This document shows, one piece after another, positions 17,826 to 27,203 of a stretch of 64,000 nt of DNA. The stretch is from Bacillota bacterium (GTDB lineage: Bacteria; Bacillota; Sulfobacillia; Sulfobacillales; Sulfobacillaceae). The translations under genes were made by a program, and so were the position numbers. Within the stretch, counting starts at the first letter, position 1; the number at the start of each line of letters is the position of its first letter. The stretch lies in the NCBI GenBank assembly GCA_021799435.1, contig JAJZAN010000001.1, forward strand, positions 1 through 64,000, written 5' to 3'. A model generated the notes under the pieces. It was not told the origin of the DNA. It worked only from the letters and a program-made list of their open reading frames with translations, and did not search any database.

Positions 17826-20000
17826 TTAGACCTCGGGAGCGATCTCCTGGTCTCCCTCCAGGAGTTCCTGGTACTGGACCTCCGTCAAGTACACATCCCG
17901 GGGTCGGGCGCCGTCTACTGGTCCTATATATCCGCGTGCTTCCATGGCGTCGATAAGCCGTGCCGCCCGGGTGTATCCGATCCGCATGCGCCGCTGCAGC
18001 ATGGAGGTCGAAGCTTGTCGGCTTTCCACCACAATCCGAAGTGCATCCATAAAGAGGCTGTCCGTTTCTTCCCGTGGTTGGCTCGTCTCGACGGGCGCGG
18101 AGAAGTCTGGCGGCGTGTCCTGATCGGGCGGCGGTTCGGCATGCTCCCTTAAATATTTCACCACCGTCTCGATTTCCCTTTCGGTGACAAACGCACCCTG
18201 TACCCGAAGCGGCTTCGCTGATCCCACCGGGGAATAGAGCATATCGCCCCGTCCCAGCAGCTTCTCGGCCCCGGCCGTGTCCAGAATGGTGCGGGAATCC
18301 ACTTGGCTGGACACCGCAAAGGCAATGCGGGAGGGGATGTTGGCTTTGATGGTTCCCGTAATCACGTCCACGGAGGGCCGCTGTGTGGCCACCACCAGAT
18401 GCAGACCGGCCGCTCGTGCCATCTGCGCCAAGCGTGCAATGGACTCTTCGACGTCCTGCGGCGCCACCATCATCAAGTCGGCCAGCTCATCAATAATGAT
18501 GACAATCAAGGGCAAATGTTCGTCGCCGACCTGATTGAACCGGGTCACGTCCCGCACCTTGTGGGCGGCAAAGAGACGATAGCGCCGCTCCATCTCCTGT
18601 ACAGCCCAGCGCAGCGCCCCCGCTGCCTTCTTGGGCTCGGTCACCACCGGGCTGATGAGGTGAGGCACCCCATTGTAGACCGACAGTTCTACAACCTTTG
18701 GGTCGATCAGCAAAAGACGGACCACATCGGGACTGGACCGGTACAAGAGACTGGTAATCAGCACGTTGATGAGGACGCTTTTGCCGGAACCGGTAGCCCC
18801 TGCCACCAACAGGTGCGGCATCTGCTCCAGCCGCGCCACGATGGGGGTCCCGGCCACATCGCGGCCCAGGACCACCGACACGGGCGACTCCGATTCCGTA
18901 AAGGCGGAGCTTTCCAACACATCGCGCAGCAACACCGCCGAGATCTGGTCGTTGGGCACCTCAATGCCAATGGCCGACTTGCCCGGAATTGGCGCCTCGA
19001 TGCGGACTCCCGTCGCCGCCAAAGAGAGGGCAATGTCGTCAGCCAAGTTTACAATCCGAGATACCTTGACCCCAGGCGGAGGCACCACCTCAAACCGTGT
19101 GATGGCCGGTCCCTGACTCACTTCACTCAACCGAGCCTCGATGCCGAATTGCCGCAACGAGTCTATTAAAATCCGCCCACGCTCTTCTGGGCCTGGACCA
19201 CGGCCACTGCCTCTGGTCCCACTGGGCGGTGTCAGCAGCGCCAGGGGCGGCGGAAGATAGGGCTGGCCACTCTTGGTAAACACCGGCGGCTGGATGGCTT
19301 CGGACGGCGGCTTGTCCACGACCGCCTTAGGAGCGGGCGGCGGCCCCTCCTCCATAGCCTCGAGCACCACGGGCCGCGGGGACGGTTTGGGCCGGGGCGA
19401 GGTTCTCTTAGCAGCGGCAGGGCGCGACGCGGGCTTCACGGGAGCGGGACTGGGCTCCAAGGGGAAAACCCAGTCTCGGACCCACAACACCACACGCACC
19501 AACCCGCGCAACACCCCCTTGAGGACCGCCACAGCCCCTTGTGAAAACTGGCGTCCACCGGCCATGAGGCTTCCCCCCGTGACCAGCATGCCGCCCAGAA
19601 TCACGAGCACAATCCCGACAATCACCGACCCCGGCTGTCCCAGCCCTAGGGCGATGAGGTGGAGCAGGTGAAATCCCAGCCACCCGCCCGCTGCCCGGCC
19701 CCCAAATCCAAACAGCACGGTCACCCCGAAGTAGGCCAGCACCACTCCCCAGGCCCGGAGCTGGCGGCTCAAACTGGGTTGGTTATACAAACGCAATAGG
19801 CCAGTCACCATAATGGCAGCCGGCACCACCCAAGCCAGATACCCAAAGACATAGGCAAGTCCGCGGCCAAAATCCCGGCCCAACACCCCGCTGTGCGGGA
19901 ACGCCAACGACAAGTAACCCAAAATGCCCAGCGCAACCAGCACCACGCCAGCCATTTCCCGCCGCATGTCACCCGTCAACTGCTTTAACAACGCGCCCAC
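17826..20000 (-). CDS. spoIIIE: DNA translocase FtsK/SpoIIIE
   Basis: Septal DNA pump of 724 residues. Four to five N-terminal membrane helices (about 15-145) lead into a Pro/Ala/Lys-rich linker (180-260), the FtsK motor with Walker A GATGSGKS (401-408) and Walker [12 protein letters not shown], and a C-terminal winged-helix gamma domain that reads orienting sequences (last ~65 residues). Start GTG 20000 lies 2 nt past the uppP stop, with GGGGGATAG upstream. The open frame runs 143 codons further, but that part is only a shadow of uppP. In spore formers it moves the chromosome into the forespore; it may also serve vegetative division. Confidence 0.94.
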   Translation of the reverse strand: MGALLKQLTGDMRREMAGVVLVALGILGYLSLAFPHSGVLGRDFGRGLAYVFGYLAWVVPAAIMVTGLLRLYNQPSLSRQLRAWGVVLAYFGVTVLFGFGGRAAGGWLGFHLLHLIALGLGQPGSVIVGIVLVILGGMLVTGGSLMAGGRQFSQGAVAVLKGVLRGLVRVVLWVRDWVFPLEPSPAPVKPASRPAAAKRTSPRPKPSPRPVVLEAMEEGPPPAPKAVVDKPPSEAIQPPVFTKSGQPYLPPPLALLTPPSGTRGSGRGPGPEERGRILIDSLRQFGIEARLSEVSQGPAITRFEVVPPPGVKVSRIVNLADDIALSLAATGVRIEAPIPGKSAIGIEVPNDQISAVLLRDVLESSAFTESESPVSVVLGRDVAGTPIVARLEQMPHLLVAGATGSGKSVLINVLITSLLYRSSPDVVRLLLIDPKVVELSVYNGVPHLISPVVTEPKKAAGALRWAVQEMERRYRLFAAHKVRDVTRFNQVGDEHLPLIVIIIDELADLMMVAPQDVEESIARLAQMARAAGLHLVVATQRPSVDVITGTIKANIPSRIAFAVSSQVDSRTILDTAGAEKLLGRGDMLYSPVGSAKPLRVQGAFVTEREIETVVKYLREHAEPPPDQDTPPDFSAPVETSQPREETDSLFMDALRIVVESRQASTSMLQRRMRIGYTRAARLIDAMEARGYIGPVDGARPRDVYLTEVQYQELLEGDQEIAPEV

Positions 20001-20002
20001 CG

Positions 20003-20770
20003 CTATCCCCCAATAAGCCACACAGCCACGGCCGCAGCCGCCGTGTAAATCCCCATGGCGCGCCAGGCGCGAGACTGCTGGACAATCCCTTTGACCCATT
20101 GTATCGCAACCACACCAGTCACCGCAGCCAGCAGAGCAGCCAAAATCAAGAGTGACCACGAGACACCGGGGTGACTCATGGCTCCGAACTCGAACAGGGA
20201 GGCCCCGACGACGGCCGGGATGGCCATCAAAAAGGAAAACTGGGCGGCATCCTCCCCTTTGACACCAACCGCCCGAGCCATAGCGATGGTGGTTCCGGAA
20301 CGGGATAGTCCCGGCCACAACGCCAGGGCCTGTGCGCAGCCAATGACCGCGGCTTGCCACCACCGCATCTCTTCCAGTGGGCGGCCGCTTCTCGCGATGG
20401 GCGTCGCCCACAAGAGCACGGTGGTACACATCCAGCCCACCGCCACCGCTCCCACGGTAAAATATTGCTCCACCACATGCCCCAATAGGAGCCCAGCCCC
20501 CGCGGCAGGCACCGACGCCGCTGTCAAAAGCCCCATCAGACGCCAGGCCGCTCGCCTGCCTTGGGCGAGCTCCTTCAACCAGCGCCCAATCCAGCGCCGG
20601 TAGGCCCAGAGCACGGCGGCCAGGGTCCCTAGGTGCAGGGCCACCTCCAAAGCGGCTCCCGGAGACGCCACCCCCAAAATGGTTTTCAACACAATCAAAT
20701 GGCCTGAGGAACTAACCGGCAAGAACTCCGTCAGCCCCTGCAAAGCCCCTAATCCAAGAACCGACCACAT
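20003..20770 (-). CDS. uppP: Undecaprenyl-diphosphatase
   Basis: Membrane phosphatase of the BacA/UppP family, 255 residues, that recycles the C55 lipid carrier for peptidoglycan and gives bacitracin resistance. Motif 1 [15 protein letters not shown] (about 11-25) and motif 2 PGLSRSGTT are intact, with about eight hydrophobic helices. Start ATG 20770 is preferred over ATG 20776 because GGGGGG is then 6 nt away. It is tightly followed by spoIIIE. Confidence 0.93.
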   Translation of the reverse strand: MWSVLGLGALQGLTEFLPVSSSGHLIVLKTILGVASPGAALEVALHLGTLAAVLWAYRRWIGRWLKELAQGRRAAWRLMGLLTAASVPAAGAGLLLGHVVEQYFTVGAVAVGWMCTTVLLWATPIARSGRPLEEMRWWQAAVIGCAQALALWPGLSRSGTTIAMARAVGVKGEDAAQFSFLMAIPAVVGASLFEFGAMSHPGVSWSLLILAALLAAVTGVVAIQWVKGIVQQSRAWRAMGIYTAAAAVAVWLIGG

Positions 20771-21216
20771 CGCCATCCCCCCGTACTACGATGGTATCGG
20801 CGGCTGGGACAATTCATGACGGCCAGTCCTGGCTGGGGATCGCCTCTCGCATGCGGGCGGGGCAGACGCGAAAGGGAATTCGAACGGATAGTTATGGAGG
20901 TGTCTCGAGGCTCTCCGAAGAGAGTTTGAAGGCTGGCGTATCCTCGTTATGGGCCAAGAACAAACGATGCGCACGGCCCGGAGTCAAACCCCTCTCCCGG
21001 ACCCCAAGGAACACCGGCACAGCATCCGCCGGCCGCTCCAAGGGCCTTCGCTTGGCTCCGGATAATCTCACCCGCCGTGGGCCACTCACCTAGTCACCGA
21101 CCGGCGCTCCAATCCAGGGGCAATGGGGCATGCACCGCGCCGCTCGCATGCCATCGGCAACTACAGCGCGTTAAAGCGGAACAACAGATTCCAACCCGGG
21201 GTCGCTTGGAGCGGCC
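20771..21216. other. 446-nt intergenic region without identifiable genes
   Basis: I looked for tRNA arms, small structured RNAs, coding frames with ribosome sites and remnants of transposases, and support none. Short frames on both strands read as Arg/Pro/Ser-rich noise. It should contain the promoter of uppP-spoIIIE and the end of the lysR transcript. It marks one edge of the lysR-TDT insertion. Confidence 0.5.
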
Positions 21217-22122
21217 CTATTCGCGCTTATGGCGTATCGCCACGTCGAGTCTGAGTTGCTCCACCAACTGGGCGGCGCGCAACGACAGATCCTTGCCCGA
21301 CGTGACCACTTCCAGCGTCCGGTGCAAGTCGAGCCCGTCGACCGGCATGGACACCACCCCGGAAACCCGCACCTCCTCCGCATCGAGGACGGAACGCGAG
21401 ACCACACTGACGCCGACGTTGTTGGCGACCATGGCAATAATGGACCGCAGAGAGGACAACTGCATCATGACATTCAAGGCGTGCACCGAGAACCCGGCGC
21501 GCTCGAGCGCGCGTTCGAACACGCGCCGGGTCCCCGAACCCTCTTCTCTCAGGATCCAATCCAGAGCGGCCAGCTCTGACGCCTCGATGGCGGTGCGGCG
21601 GGCCCAGGGATGACGGTGGGACATAATCAACACCAACTCATCTGTCCAGAGTCTCTCGGACGACAGTGCTCCTCGCGTGCCCGCCCCCTCGATAATGCCG
21701 ACGTCAACCGTTCCGTCTGCCACCCGTTCAATGACATCCTGGCTGTTGGTCATGATGAGGTGGATGCGAGTCTCGGGCCATTTGTCGCGAAATCGCCCCA
21801 GGGGCTGGGGCAAAAACAACTCCGCCGCAGTGTGAGAGGCGGCGATGCCGACCCGAGCGGCTCCCTCTTGTTCCGCCCTTACATCCCGTACTGTTTTGTT
21901 CCAGAGGGCCTCCATTTCTTCCGCGGCTTGCAAGAGCGCCACCCCGCTGGATGTTAAATCCATGCCGCGACTGCCACGTACAAACAATGTGGCCCCTAAA
22001 TCACGCTCCAATGCGGCAATTTGCGCGGACACCGACGAAGCAGCCAGGTTGAGACGCTTGCTGGCCTGGGTCAACTGTCCCGTCCGCGCTACCGCAAGAA
22101 ATGCAAAAAGACGCGGATCCAA
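21217..22122 (-). CDS. LysR family transcriptional regulator
   Basis: 301 residues. The N-terminal winged helix (FLAVARTGQLTQASKRLNLAASSVSAQIAALERDLG, first ~60 residues) is followed by a LysR substrate-binding domain. TTG 22122 is the chosen start: GGAGGAGAGG precedes it at normal spacing and the protein then opens MDPRLFAF, as LysR proteins do. The frame is open 19 codons further. It is divergent from the TDT transporter with 126 nt between, the classical LysR arrangement, so it probably controls that exporter. The effector is unknown. Confidence 0.9.
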   Translation of the reverse strand: MDPRLFAFLAVARTGQLTQASKRLNLAASSVSAQIAALERDLGATLFVRGSRGMDLTSSGVALLQAAEEMEALWNKTVRDVRAEQEGAARVGIAASHTAAELFLPQPLGRFRDKWPETRIHLIMTNSQDVIERVADGTVDVGIIEGAGTRGALSSERLWTDELVLIMSHRHPWARRTAIEASELAALDWILREEGSGTRRVFERALERAGFSVHALNVMMQLSSLRSIIAMVANNVGVSVVSRSVLDAEEVRVSGVVSMPVDGLDLHRTLEVVTSGKDLSLRAAQLVEQLRLDVAIRHKRE

Positions 22123-22248
22123 GCCACCCTCTCCTCCGTTCGAAATTGGCCAAAGCGCGTTAGGAATAACGAAACGCACCCCGCCTAGTTTCTCCCTATC
22201 ATATCGCTAACGCTCACGATTCTTTTATAAATTGCGGAGGGATGCGAG

Positions 22249-23352
22249 TTGCGCCTAATCAAGGGATTCACCCCAAATTGGTTCACTGCTGGCATGGGGA
22301 CGGGCATCGTGGCCTTGGATGCCTACTTGCTGCCGGCCGGACCCCAATGGATGAAGACAGCGGGCACGTCGCTGTGGTTTCTCAACATGGCCTTAGTCGG
22401 TACGCTCATTGTGTTGATGGGTCTGCGAGGCATCGTCGATCCCCGGGGCGTCAAGCGGGTCTTTACGGACCCATTGCACTCCATGTTTTTTGGCGCCATC
22501 CCTATGGCCATGACCACGGTCGTTAATGGATTTTTTGACATGGGTCCCCACTTGTTTGGGGCCGAATCCTACCACATTGGGGCGGTCCTGTGGGTGGTAA
22601 ACGCCGCCATCGCCGTAGCTTCCGGGTTTGTTGTGCCATTCCTCATGTTCATTAGCCACGACCATGCCCTGTCAGGCATGACGGCCGTTTGGCTGATGCC
22701 CATTGTTCCCGCCGAAGTTGTCGCCGCGTCAAGCGGTCTCATGCTGCCGCACATCGCGAACCTGGCACTGCAGCAAGACCTTTTCGTGGGCACCATTGTC
22801 TTGTGGGCCTTTAGCGTGCCCATGGCATTCTTGCTGCTCGGCACACTTTTTGTGCGGCTCGCTTTGCATCACTTGCCGCCGCGAGAGTTGGCGATCTCGA
22901 CGTGGATTACCCTGGGAACCATCGGAACTGGCATCATGGGCCTCATGCTGGTGGCTAAGGATGCGTCGCTGGTGTATCCTTCGCTGGCCCCAAGCATTGC
23001 CGGCACGGCCACGTTTGCCTCCATCGTTTTCTGGGGCTTAGGCATATGGTGGCTGGTGCACAGTTTCTTAATCACCGGTTACTATCTATGGACCAAGACC
23101 TTGCGCTTCAACTTGGGCTGGTGGGGCTTGACCTTCCCTTTGGGCGTGTTCGTGGGAGGAACCGACCTCTTGTATCACGCTTTGGGAACGGGCCTGTTCC
23201 GCGGGGCAGCTCTGGGATTCTTCGTCCTTTTGGCGCTGTTTTGGCTGCTGGTGGCGTCCCTCACGGTCCATCATCTGACAACACTGCGCCGTGCCCGCAA
23301 GGCACCGGCCGACAACGTCTCTGCCTTCGACGACGACGAAGCGGTGGTATAA
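22249..23352 (+). CDS. TDT family (SLAC1/TehA/Mae1-like) transporter
   Basis: 367 residues with about ten hydrophobic helices, and the family-type opening FTPNWFTAGMGTGIVALD. Members export sulfite (Ssu1), malate, tellurite or chloride, and the substrate cannot be read here. Sulfite or C4-dicarboxylate efflux is plausible for a sulfur-metabolising host, but that is inference. TTG 22249 is the start, with GGAGGG 7 nt upstream. The C-terminal tail is acidic. A divergent LysR regulator adjoins it. Confidence 0.87.
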   Translation: MRLIKGFTPNWFTAGMGTGIVALDAYLLPAGPQWMKTAGTSLWFLNMALVGTLIVLMGLRGIVDPRGVKRVFTDPLHSMFFGAIPMAMTTVVNGFFDMGPHLFGAESYHIGAVLWVVNAAIAVASGFVVPFLMFISHDHALSGMTAVWLMPIVPAEVVAASSGLMLPHIANLALQQDLFVGTIVLWAFSVPMAFLLLGTLFVRLALHHLPPRELAISTWITLGTIGTGIMGLMLVAKDASLVYPSLAPSIAGTATFASIVFWGLGIWWLVHSFLITGYYLWTKTLRFNLGWWGLTFPLGVFVGGTDLLYHALGTGLFRGAALGFFVLLALFWLLVASLTVHHLTTLRRARKAPADNVSAFDDDEAVV

Positions 23353-23451
23353 ACTTCCCAGCCCCGTCGAGAGCATGGAGCTCCCATGCCCACAGCGGAA
23401 TTAAAGAGGGTTGACCCAAAAGTGATTCCCGTTTTGGGCCAGCCCTTGTCT

Positions 23452-23661
23452 TTACATCAACTGGATCGGCATATTGGGCTGAAAATTGGGATCCAAATAA
23501 TCAGCCGGATCGGTCGACAACAGCCGCTCCACACGCATCGTGCCAAAGTCGTCACGGCGAACCAGGCACAGCCGGCCCTCAAGCCACAGGGCCTTCAGGA
23601 ACAGATCCTCCTTGGAATCCGGAAATATATCCTCGCCGGAGAGCGGCGTATACAACACCAT
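23452..23661 (-). CDS. ylzJ: YlzJ-like small protein
   Basis: 69 residues beginning MVLYTPLSGEDIF, matching the N-terminal hallmark of the YlzJ family (M-I/V-L-Y-T-P). Function unknown; in Bacillus it lies next to tepA and spoIIIE. AAGGAGGG is 5 nt before the ATG. It starts 21 nt after the tepA stop, so it is in the same transcript. The downstream spoIIIE of the Bacillus order is here displaced by the LysR/TDT pair. Confidence 0.8.
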   Translation of the reverse strand: MVLYTPLSGEDIFPDSKEDLFLKALWLEGRLCLVRRDDFGTMRVERLLSTDPADYLDPNFQPNMPIQLM

Positions 23662-23682
23662 GAGATCCCTCCTTCTCGCACT

Positions 23683-24432
23683 CTAGTGCGGTTTGGCCTC
23701 GCGATGGCCTTTTTTCTTGCGGCCTTCGCGCGGGGGCAATAATTCATACATTTTCTTTAAAGCATCCTCGATGCCCCCCACTTGATCAATTAAGTGAACC
23801 TCCACCGCGTCCTGCCCCACCAGCACCGTGCCGATGTCCCGTGCCAATTCTCCCGTGCGAAACATCAACTCGCGGAAGGTATGTTCATCGATATGGGAAT
23901 GCTGGGTCACGAACCGCACCACCCGGTCCTGCATCTTGTCCAGATATTCGTAGGTTTGCGGCACACCAATGACCAAGCCGTTCATGCGGATAGGATGGAT
24001 GGTCATCGTGGCCGTCGGCGCGATGAAGCTGTAGTCGGCCGCGACGGCTACGGGGACGCCAATAGAGTGTCCCCCGCCGAGTACCAGTGATACCGTGGGC
24101 TTGGACAGACTGGCAATCATCTCGGAGAGTGCCAGTCCGGCTTCGACATCGCCGCCCACGGTGTTAAGTACCAACAACAGCCCTTCGATATCGGGGTTTT
24201 CTTCGATGGCGACCAATTGAGGAATCACGTGCTCGTACTTGGTGGTCTTATTCTGAGATGGCAGCACCACATGCCCCTCGATTTGGCCGATAATCACCAA
24301 GGTCTGAATGGGCGACTTCTGCGTCGGAAGACGGGTGGTCCCGAATTCCGTGATGTTTTCGGCAACGTCCTGCTTGCCCTTCTTGCGGGGCTCGGGCTCA
24401 GCCTCCATGATTAAGCGCTGTCGATGGCGCAT
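23683..24432 (-). CDS. tepA: ClpP-like translocation-enhancing protein TepA
   Basis: 249 residues, cytosolic ClpP/crotonase-fold serine protease relative. The nucleophile motif is GGGHSIGVP, followed by [18 protein letters not shown] with the catalytic-type His. The family (Bacillus TepA/YmfB) degrades signal peptides or aids export, and its place in the spoIIIE region is conserved. GAGGAGG sits before ATG 24432. It is divergent from ytrH with 92 nt between, which must hold both promoters. Confidence 0.88.
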   Translation of the reverse strand: MRHRQRLIMEAEPEPRKKGKQDVAENITEFGTTRLPTQKSPIQTLVIIGQIEGHVVLPSQNKTTKYEHVIPQLVAIEENPDIEGLLLVLNTVGGDVEAGLALSEMIASLSKPTVSLVLGGGHSIGVPVAVAADYSFIAPTATMTIHPIRMNGLVIGVPQTYEYLDKMQDRVVRFVTQHSHIDEHTFRELMFRTGELARDIGTVLVGQDAVEVHLIDQVGGIEDALKKMYELLPPREGRKKKGHREAKPH

Positions 24433-24524
24433 TTTGCTCCTCCTCTCAACTCACTGGGTATTGTGTCTTTCTGCGGGTGTTATTAGACAAACCCCGGCAT
24501 AAGTTGAGACGAGGAGGTGTGCGC

Positions 24525-24863
24525 ATGCGGTGGTGGATGACAGCCCCCAAAATCGCCACTCTGGTGTCGCCGCCCTTGTTTCTAGCCCTCGGCGTCACCT
24601 TGGGCGGCGGGCTGATGGGCGCGTTGGGACAGTGGATTGGCGGTCACCCAGGCCAAGCTGACGCCAGCCAAATCGCTTTCCGCATCCGGATCTGGGCGGT
24701 AGCCGTCGCTATCGGCGGCACCTTGACGGCTTTGGAAAACTTTGAAAAAAGCGTGTCCACCAAAGCCATGCTGGACCTGGTCAAGGGCAGTCTGACGCTC
24801 TTGGCAGCCTATGCCGGGGCCGCGTTGGGATATTGGCTGTTGCGGTGGTGGATGATGCCATGA
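24525..24863 (+). CDS. ytrH: YtrH family sporulation membrane protein
   Basis: 112 residues (Bacillus YtrH 113) with three hydrophobic helices and a glycine-rich first helix (LALGVTLGGGLMGALGQW). YtrH is a sigma-E-regulon mother-cell membrane protein needed for normal spore cortex. GAGGAGGTG lies 5 nt before the ATG. The gene overlaps ytrI by ATGA. Confidence 0.85.
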   Translation: MRWWMTAPKIATLVSPPLFLALGVTLGGGLMGALGQWIGGHPGQADASQIAFRIRIWAVAVAIGGTLTALENFEKSVSTKAMLDLVKGSLTLLAAYAGAALGYWLLRWWMMP

Positions 24864-25330
24864 GCCGGGACCTGCGTTCTGTCGCCGGCCTCATCCTGGG
24901 CGTTGCCCTGGGCAGTGCAGCGGTACAATCCCATACGTGGCAGATGCGCCACATCCTCACCACAGAAGCCCGACTCTCTCACCTGGACGCCCAGCATTGG
25001 CGACAAGAGTCCCTGCGCCTTCGAGACCAATTGGCCCTCATCAATCGCAAAAGCGAGCGCCAAACCTATGTGCAGACGGTCAATTTAGAAGTCATAAAAA
25101 GTCCAGTGCCGCTCATCGATGTCGAGGCGGCACTGGAACCGTATACCGAATCCTTATTGGGTGTATCGCTGGCATCTGTCAAACTGTCCCTCATCTACCA
25201 GTTGTTCGAACACCGACGCCTGGTGCTGGGCAGTCACGTCTACCAGGTCAGCGTCAAGGCCCTGCTGGTCGCCCCCGACGTCACCATCCTCCTGCATTTG
25301 CATCCACTTGGCCGAAGCCATGCGTCTTAG
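24860..25330 (+). CDS. ytrI: YtrI-like sporulation membrane protein
   Basis: 156 residues: one N-terminal transmembrane helix (about 6-24), a short coiled coil rich in Leu/Arg/Gln (about 37-65), and a C-terminal globular part. The layout and position directly after ytrH (4-nt ATGA overlap) match Bacillus ytrI, which is sigma-E-dependent and required for efficient sporulation. Sequence similarity by eye is weak, so the name rests mainly on context. Its stop lies 3 nt from the convergent rnj stop. Confidence 0.75.
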   Translation: MSRDLRSVAGLILGVALGSAAVQSHTWQMRHILTTEARLSHLDAQHWRQESLRLRDQLALINRKSERQTYVQTVNLEVIKSPVPLIDVEAALEPYTESLLGVSLASVKLSLIYQLFEHRRLVLGSHVYQVSVKALLVAPDVTILLHLHPLGRSHAS

Positions 25331-25333
25331 GCT

Positions 25334-27007
25334 TTAGACCTCCATGATAATGGGCAGAATCATGGGACGCCGTTTGGTCTTTTCCCACAGAAAACGACCC
25401 AAGGTTTCCCGCACCGCCGACTTGATAGCCGACCATTCCGACAAGTTGTTGCCTTCCAACTGCGTCAAAGCGGTCTTTACCCGCTGACGCGCCTCGTCCA
25501 ACAACGCCTCGGATTCGCGGACATAAACAAACCCGCGGGAGACAATGTCAGGACCCGACACCATCAACCCGTTTTGGGCGTCCATACCCACCACCACGAT
25601 AAGAATTCCATCGTTGGAGAGTTGCTTGCGGTCGCGCAGCACAATATTGCCTACGTCGCCCACCCCAACACCGTCCACGAGCACTTTACCGGACGGAACG
25701 GATCCCACAATGGCGCCGCTCTCCTTGGTGAACTCGAACACGGAGCCATTCTCGCCGATTAAAATGTGAGAAGGCTCAATGCCGACCTCCCGGGCCAACT
25801 GCGCGTTGTGGACCAGGTGCCGGTACTCACCGTGCACCGGCACAAAATATTGCGGCCGCACCAGGTTCATCATCAGTTTAAGCTCTTCCTGGCAAGCGTG
25901 TCCCGAGACGTGGATATTGGAAGCCGACCCGTACACCACGTGGGCACCCAATCGATATAAGTTGTCGATGGTGCGGGATACATACTTCTCGTTTCCAGGA
26001 ATGGCGGTCGCCGAGATGACAACCGTGTCGCCCGGCACGATCGTCACCTTGCGGTGATCGGCCGTCGACATACGCGTCAACGCGGACATCGGCTCGCCTT
26101 GAGATCCGGTCGTCACGATCACAATTTGCTCCGCGGGCAGCTTCTTGACCTCTTCAATATCCATCCAGGTTCCCGGGGGAAACTCCAAGTACCCGAGTTC
26201 GATAGCCTTTTGCACCACGTTCTCCATGCTGCGTCCCACGACCGCGACACGCCGATGGTGCCGAACCGCCGCCTCAACGACTTGGCGAATACGGTGCACC
26301 TGAGAGGCAAAGGAGGCCACAATAACGCGTCCCTCAGCCCCTTCGATAACCCGGTCGAACGTCTTGCCCACCGTCTTTTCCGATGGCGTATAGCCCGGTC
26401 GCTCGGCGTTGGTGCTGTCCGCCAGCAACAGCAGTACGCCTTCTTTTCCAACCTCCGCCAAACGGTGGAAATCCGCTACATGCCCGTCAACCGGCGTGTG
26501 GTCAAACTTGAAGTCTCCTGTGTGCACGACGGTCCCCACAGGACTCTTAATGATGAGACCGGTCGCATCAGGAATGGAGTGGTTAACCCGAAAGTGTTCC
26601 ACCGAGAAGCTGCCCGCCCGCACCACTTCGCCCGGCGTTAATGGCCGCGAGGCCGGATGCAGACTGAGCTGATGCTCCTGCAGTTTCAATTCCACCATGC
26701 CGAGGGTCAAGCGCGCGCCATAAACCGGCACACTCATTTGACGCAGCACATAGGGCAACGCCCCGATGTGGTCTTCGTGGCCGTGGGTCAGAAAAATACC
26801 GCGAATGCGGTCCTTGTTCTCCAGCAAAAAGCTGATGTCGGGCAATACAATGTCAATCCCGGGCATGTCCTCCTCCGGGAAAGCCAAACCTGAGTCAATC
26901 AAAATAATGTCATTGCCGTGAACTAGCGCGGCCATGTTTTTGCCAATTTCTCCAAGTCCGCCCAACGGAATGAACTGGAGTTTTCCGGCACCGAGTTTGG
27001 CTGCCAG
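25334..27007 (-). CDS. rnj: Ribonuclease J
   Basis: Metallo-beta-lactamase/beta-CASP nuclease (endo- and 5'-3' exonuclease) for mRNA decay and 16S/23S processing, 557 residues. HGHEDHIG (about 75-82) is motif II, and the C-terminal RNase J domain follows. Start is the odd point. A near-perfect GAGGAGGTG (27014-27022) is followed at 6 nt by an in-frame CTG (27007) and by no ATG/GTG/TTG at usable distance. An in-frame GTG (27016) lies inside the ribosome site, and an ATG (27058) lies inside a terminator hairpin without a ribosome site. I favour CTG. The position after dapA is conserved in Bacillus (ymfA/rnjB). Confidence 0.93.
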   Translation of the reverse strand: MAAKLGAGKLQFIPLGGLGEIGKNMAALVHGNDIILIDSGLAFPEEDMPGIDIVLPDISFLLENKDRIRGIFLTHGHEDHIGALPYVLRQMSVPVYGARLTLGMVELKLQEHQLSLHPASRPLTPGEVVRAGSFSVEHFRVNHSIPDATGLIIKSPVGTVVHTGDFKFDHTPVDGHVADFHRLAEVGKEGVLLLLADSTNAERPGYTPSEKTVGKTFDRVIEGAEGRVIVASFASQVHRIRQVVEAAVRHHRRVAVVGRSMENVVQKAIELGYLEFPPGTWMDIEEVKKLPAEQIVIVTTGSQGEPMSALTRMSTADHRKVTIVPGDTVVISATAIPGNEKYVSRTIDNLYRLGAHVVYGSASNIHVSGHACQEELKLMMNLVRPQYFVPVHGEYRHLVHNAQLAREVGIEPSHILIGENGSVFEFTKESGAIVGSVPSGKVLVDGVGVGDVGNIVLRDRKQLSNDGILIVVVGMDAQNGLMVSGPDIVSRGFVYVRESEALLDEARQRVKTALTQLEGNNLSEWSAIKSAVRETLGRFLWEKTKRRPMILPIIMEV

Positions 27008-27013
27008 ATCTGC

Positions 27014-27022
27014 CACCTCCTC
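27014..27022 (-). promoter_or_regulatory. Near-perfect Shine-Dalgarno of rnj deciding a CTG start
   Basis: GAGGAGGTG pairs over nine bases with the 16S 3' end. The only in-frame start-like codon at 5-12 nt is CTG at 27005-27007. Confidence 0.55.
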
Positions 27023-27035
27023 ATTTTTGACAACA

Positions 27036-27068
27036 CACAACAAAATGCCCCTAGTCATCCGACTAGGG
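27036..27068 (-). terminator. Intrinsic terminator between dapA and rnj
   Basis: Minus-strand CCCTAGTC-GGAT-GACTAGGG, an 8-bp perfect stem, is followed by GCATTTTGTTG. It ends about 15 nt before the rnj ribosome site, so it may act as a partial terminator or attenuator for rnj read-through. Confidence 0.65.
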
Positions 27069-27203
27069 ACTTATGCCAGGGGTCATGCCAACCAAACCGC
27101 TTCTCCTGGCTCCGCCCGTGAACATGCCAGCAGTCGGTCTTTTATTTCCCTCCGAGCAAAAGTCGTCGGGACCATTATAACGTGAACCTGGAGCGATTGC
27201 AAT

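Noticed and set aside
18303-19169. Long plus-strand open frames opposite core genes (also 49288-50337, 14248-15225, 3511-4320, 5535-6098)
   Set aside because: They lie antisense to clear genes, have His/Arg/Gln-rich noise composition and lack ribosome sites and domains.
20001-20429. 143-codon N-terminal extension of spoIIIE
   Set aside because: It is a Gly/Arg/Cys-rich shadow of uppP; the GTG at 20000 has the ribosome site and starts the membrane domain.
20941-21100. Possible tRNA or small RNA in the uppP-lysR gap
   Set aside because: No cloverleaf arms, T-loop consensus or recognised riboswitch core could be aligned by eye.
22203-22231. TATAAA as -10 of the TDT transporter gene
   Set aside because: The implied start of transcription would fall inside the ribosome site and there is no -35.
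23405-23440. CCCAAAA...TTTTGGG inverted repeat after ylzJ
   Set aside because: Seven pairs with an 11-nt loop and no T-run; not convincing as terminator.
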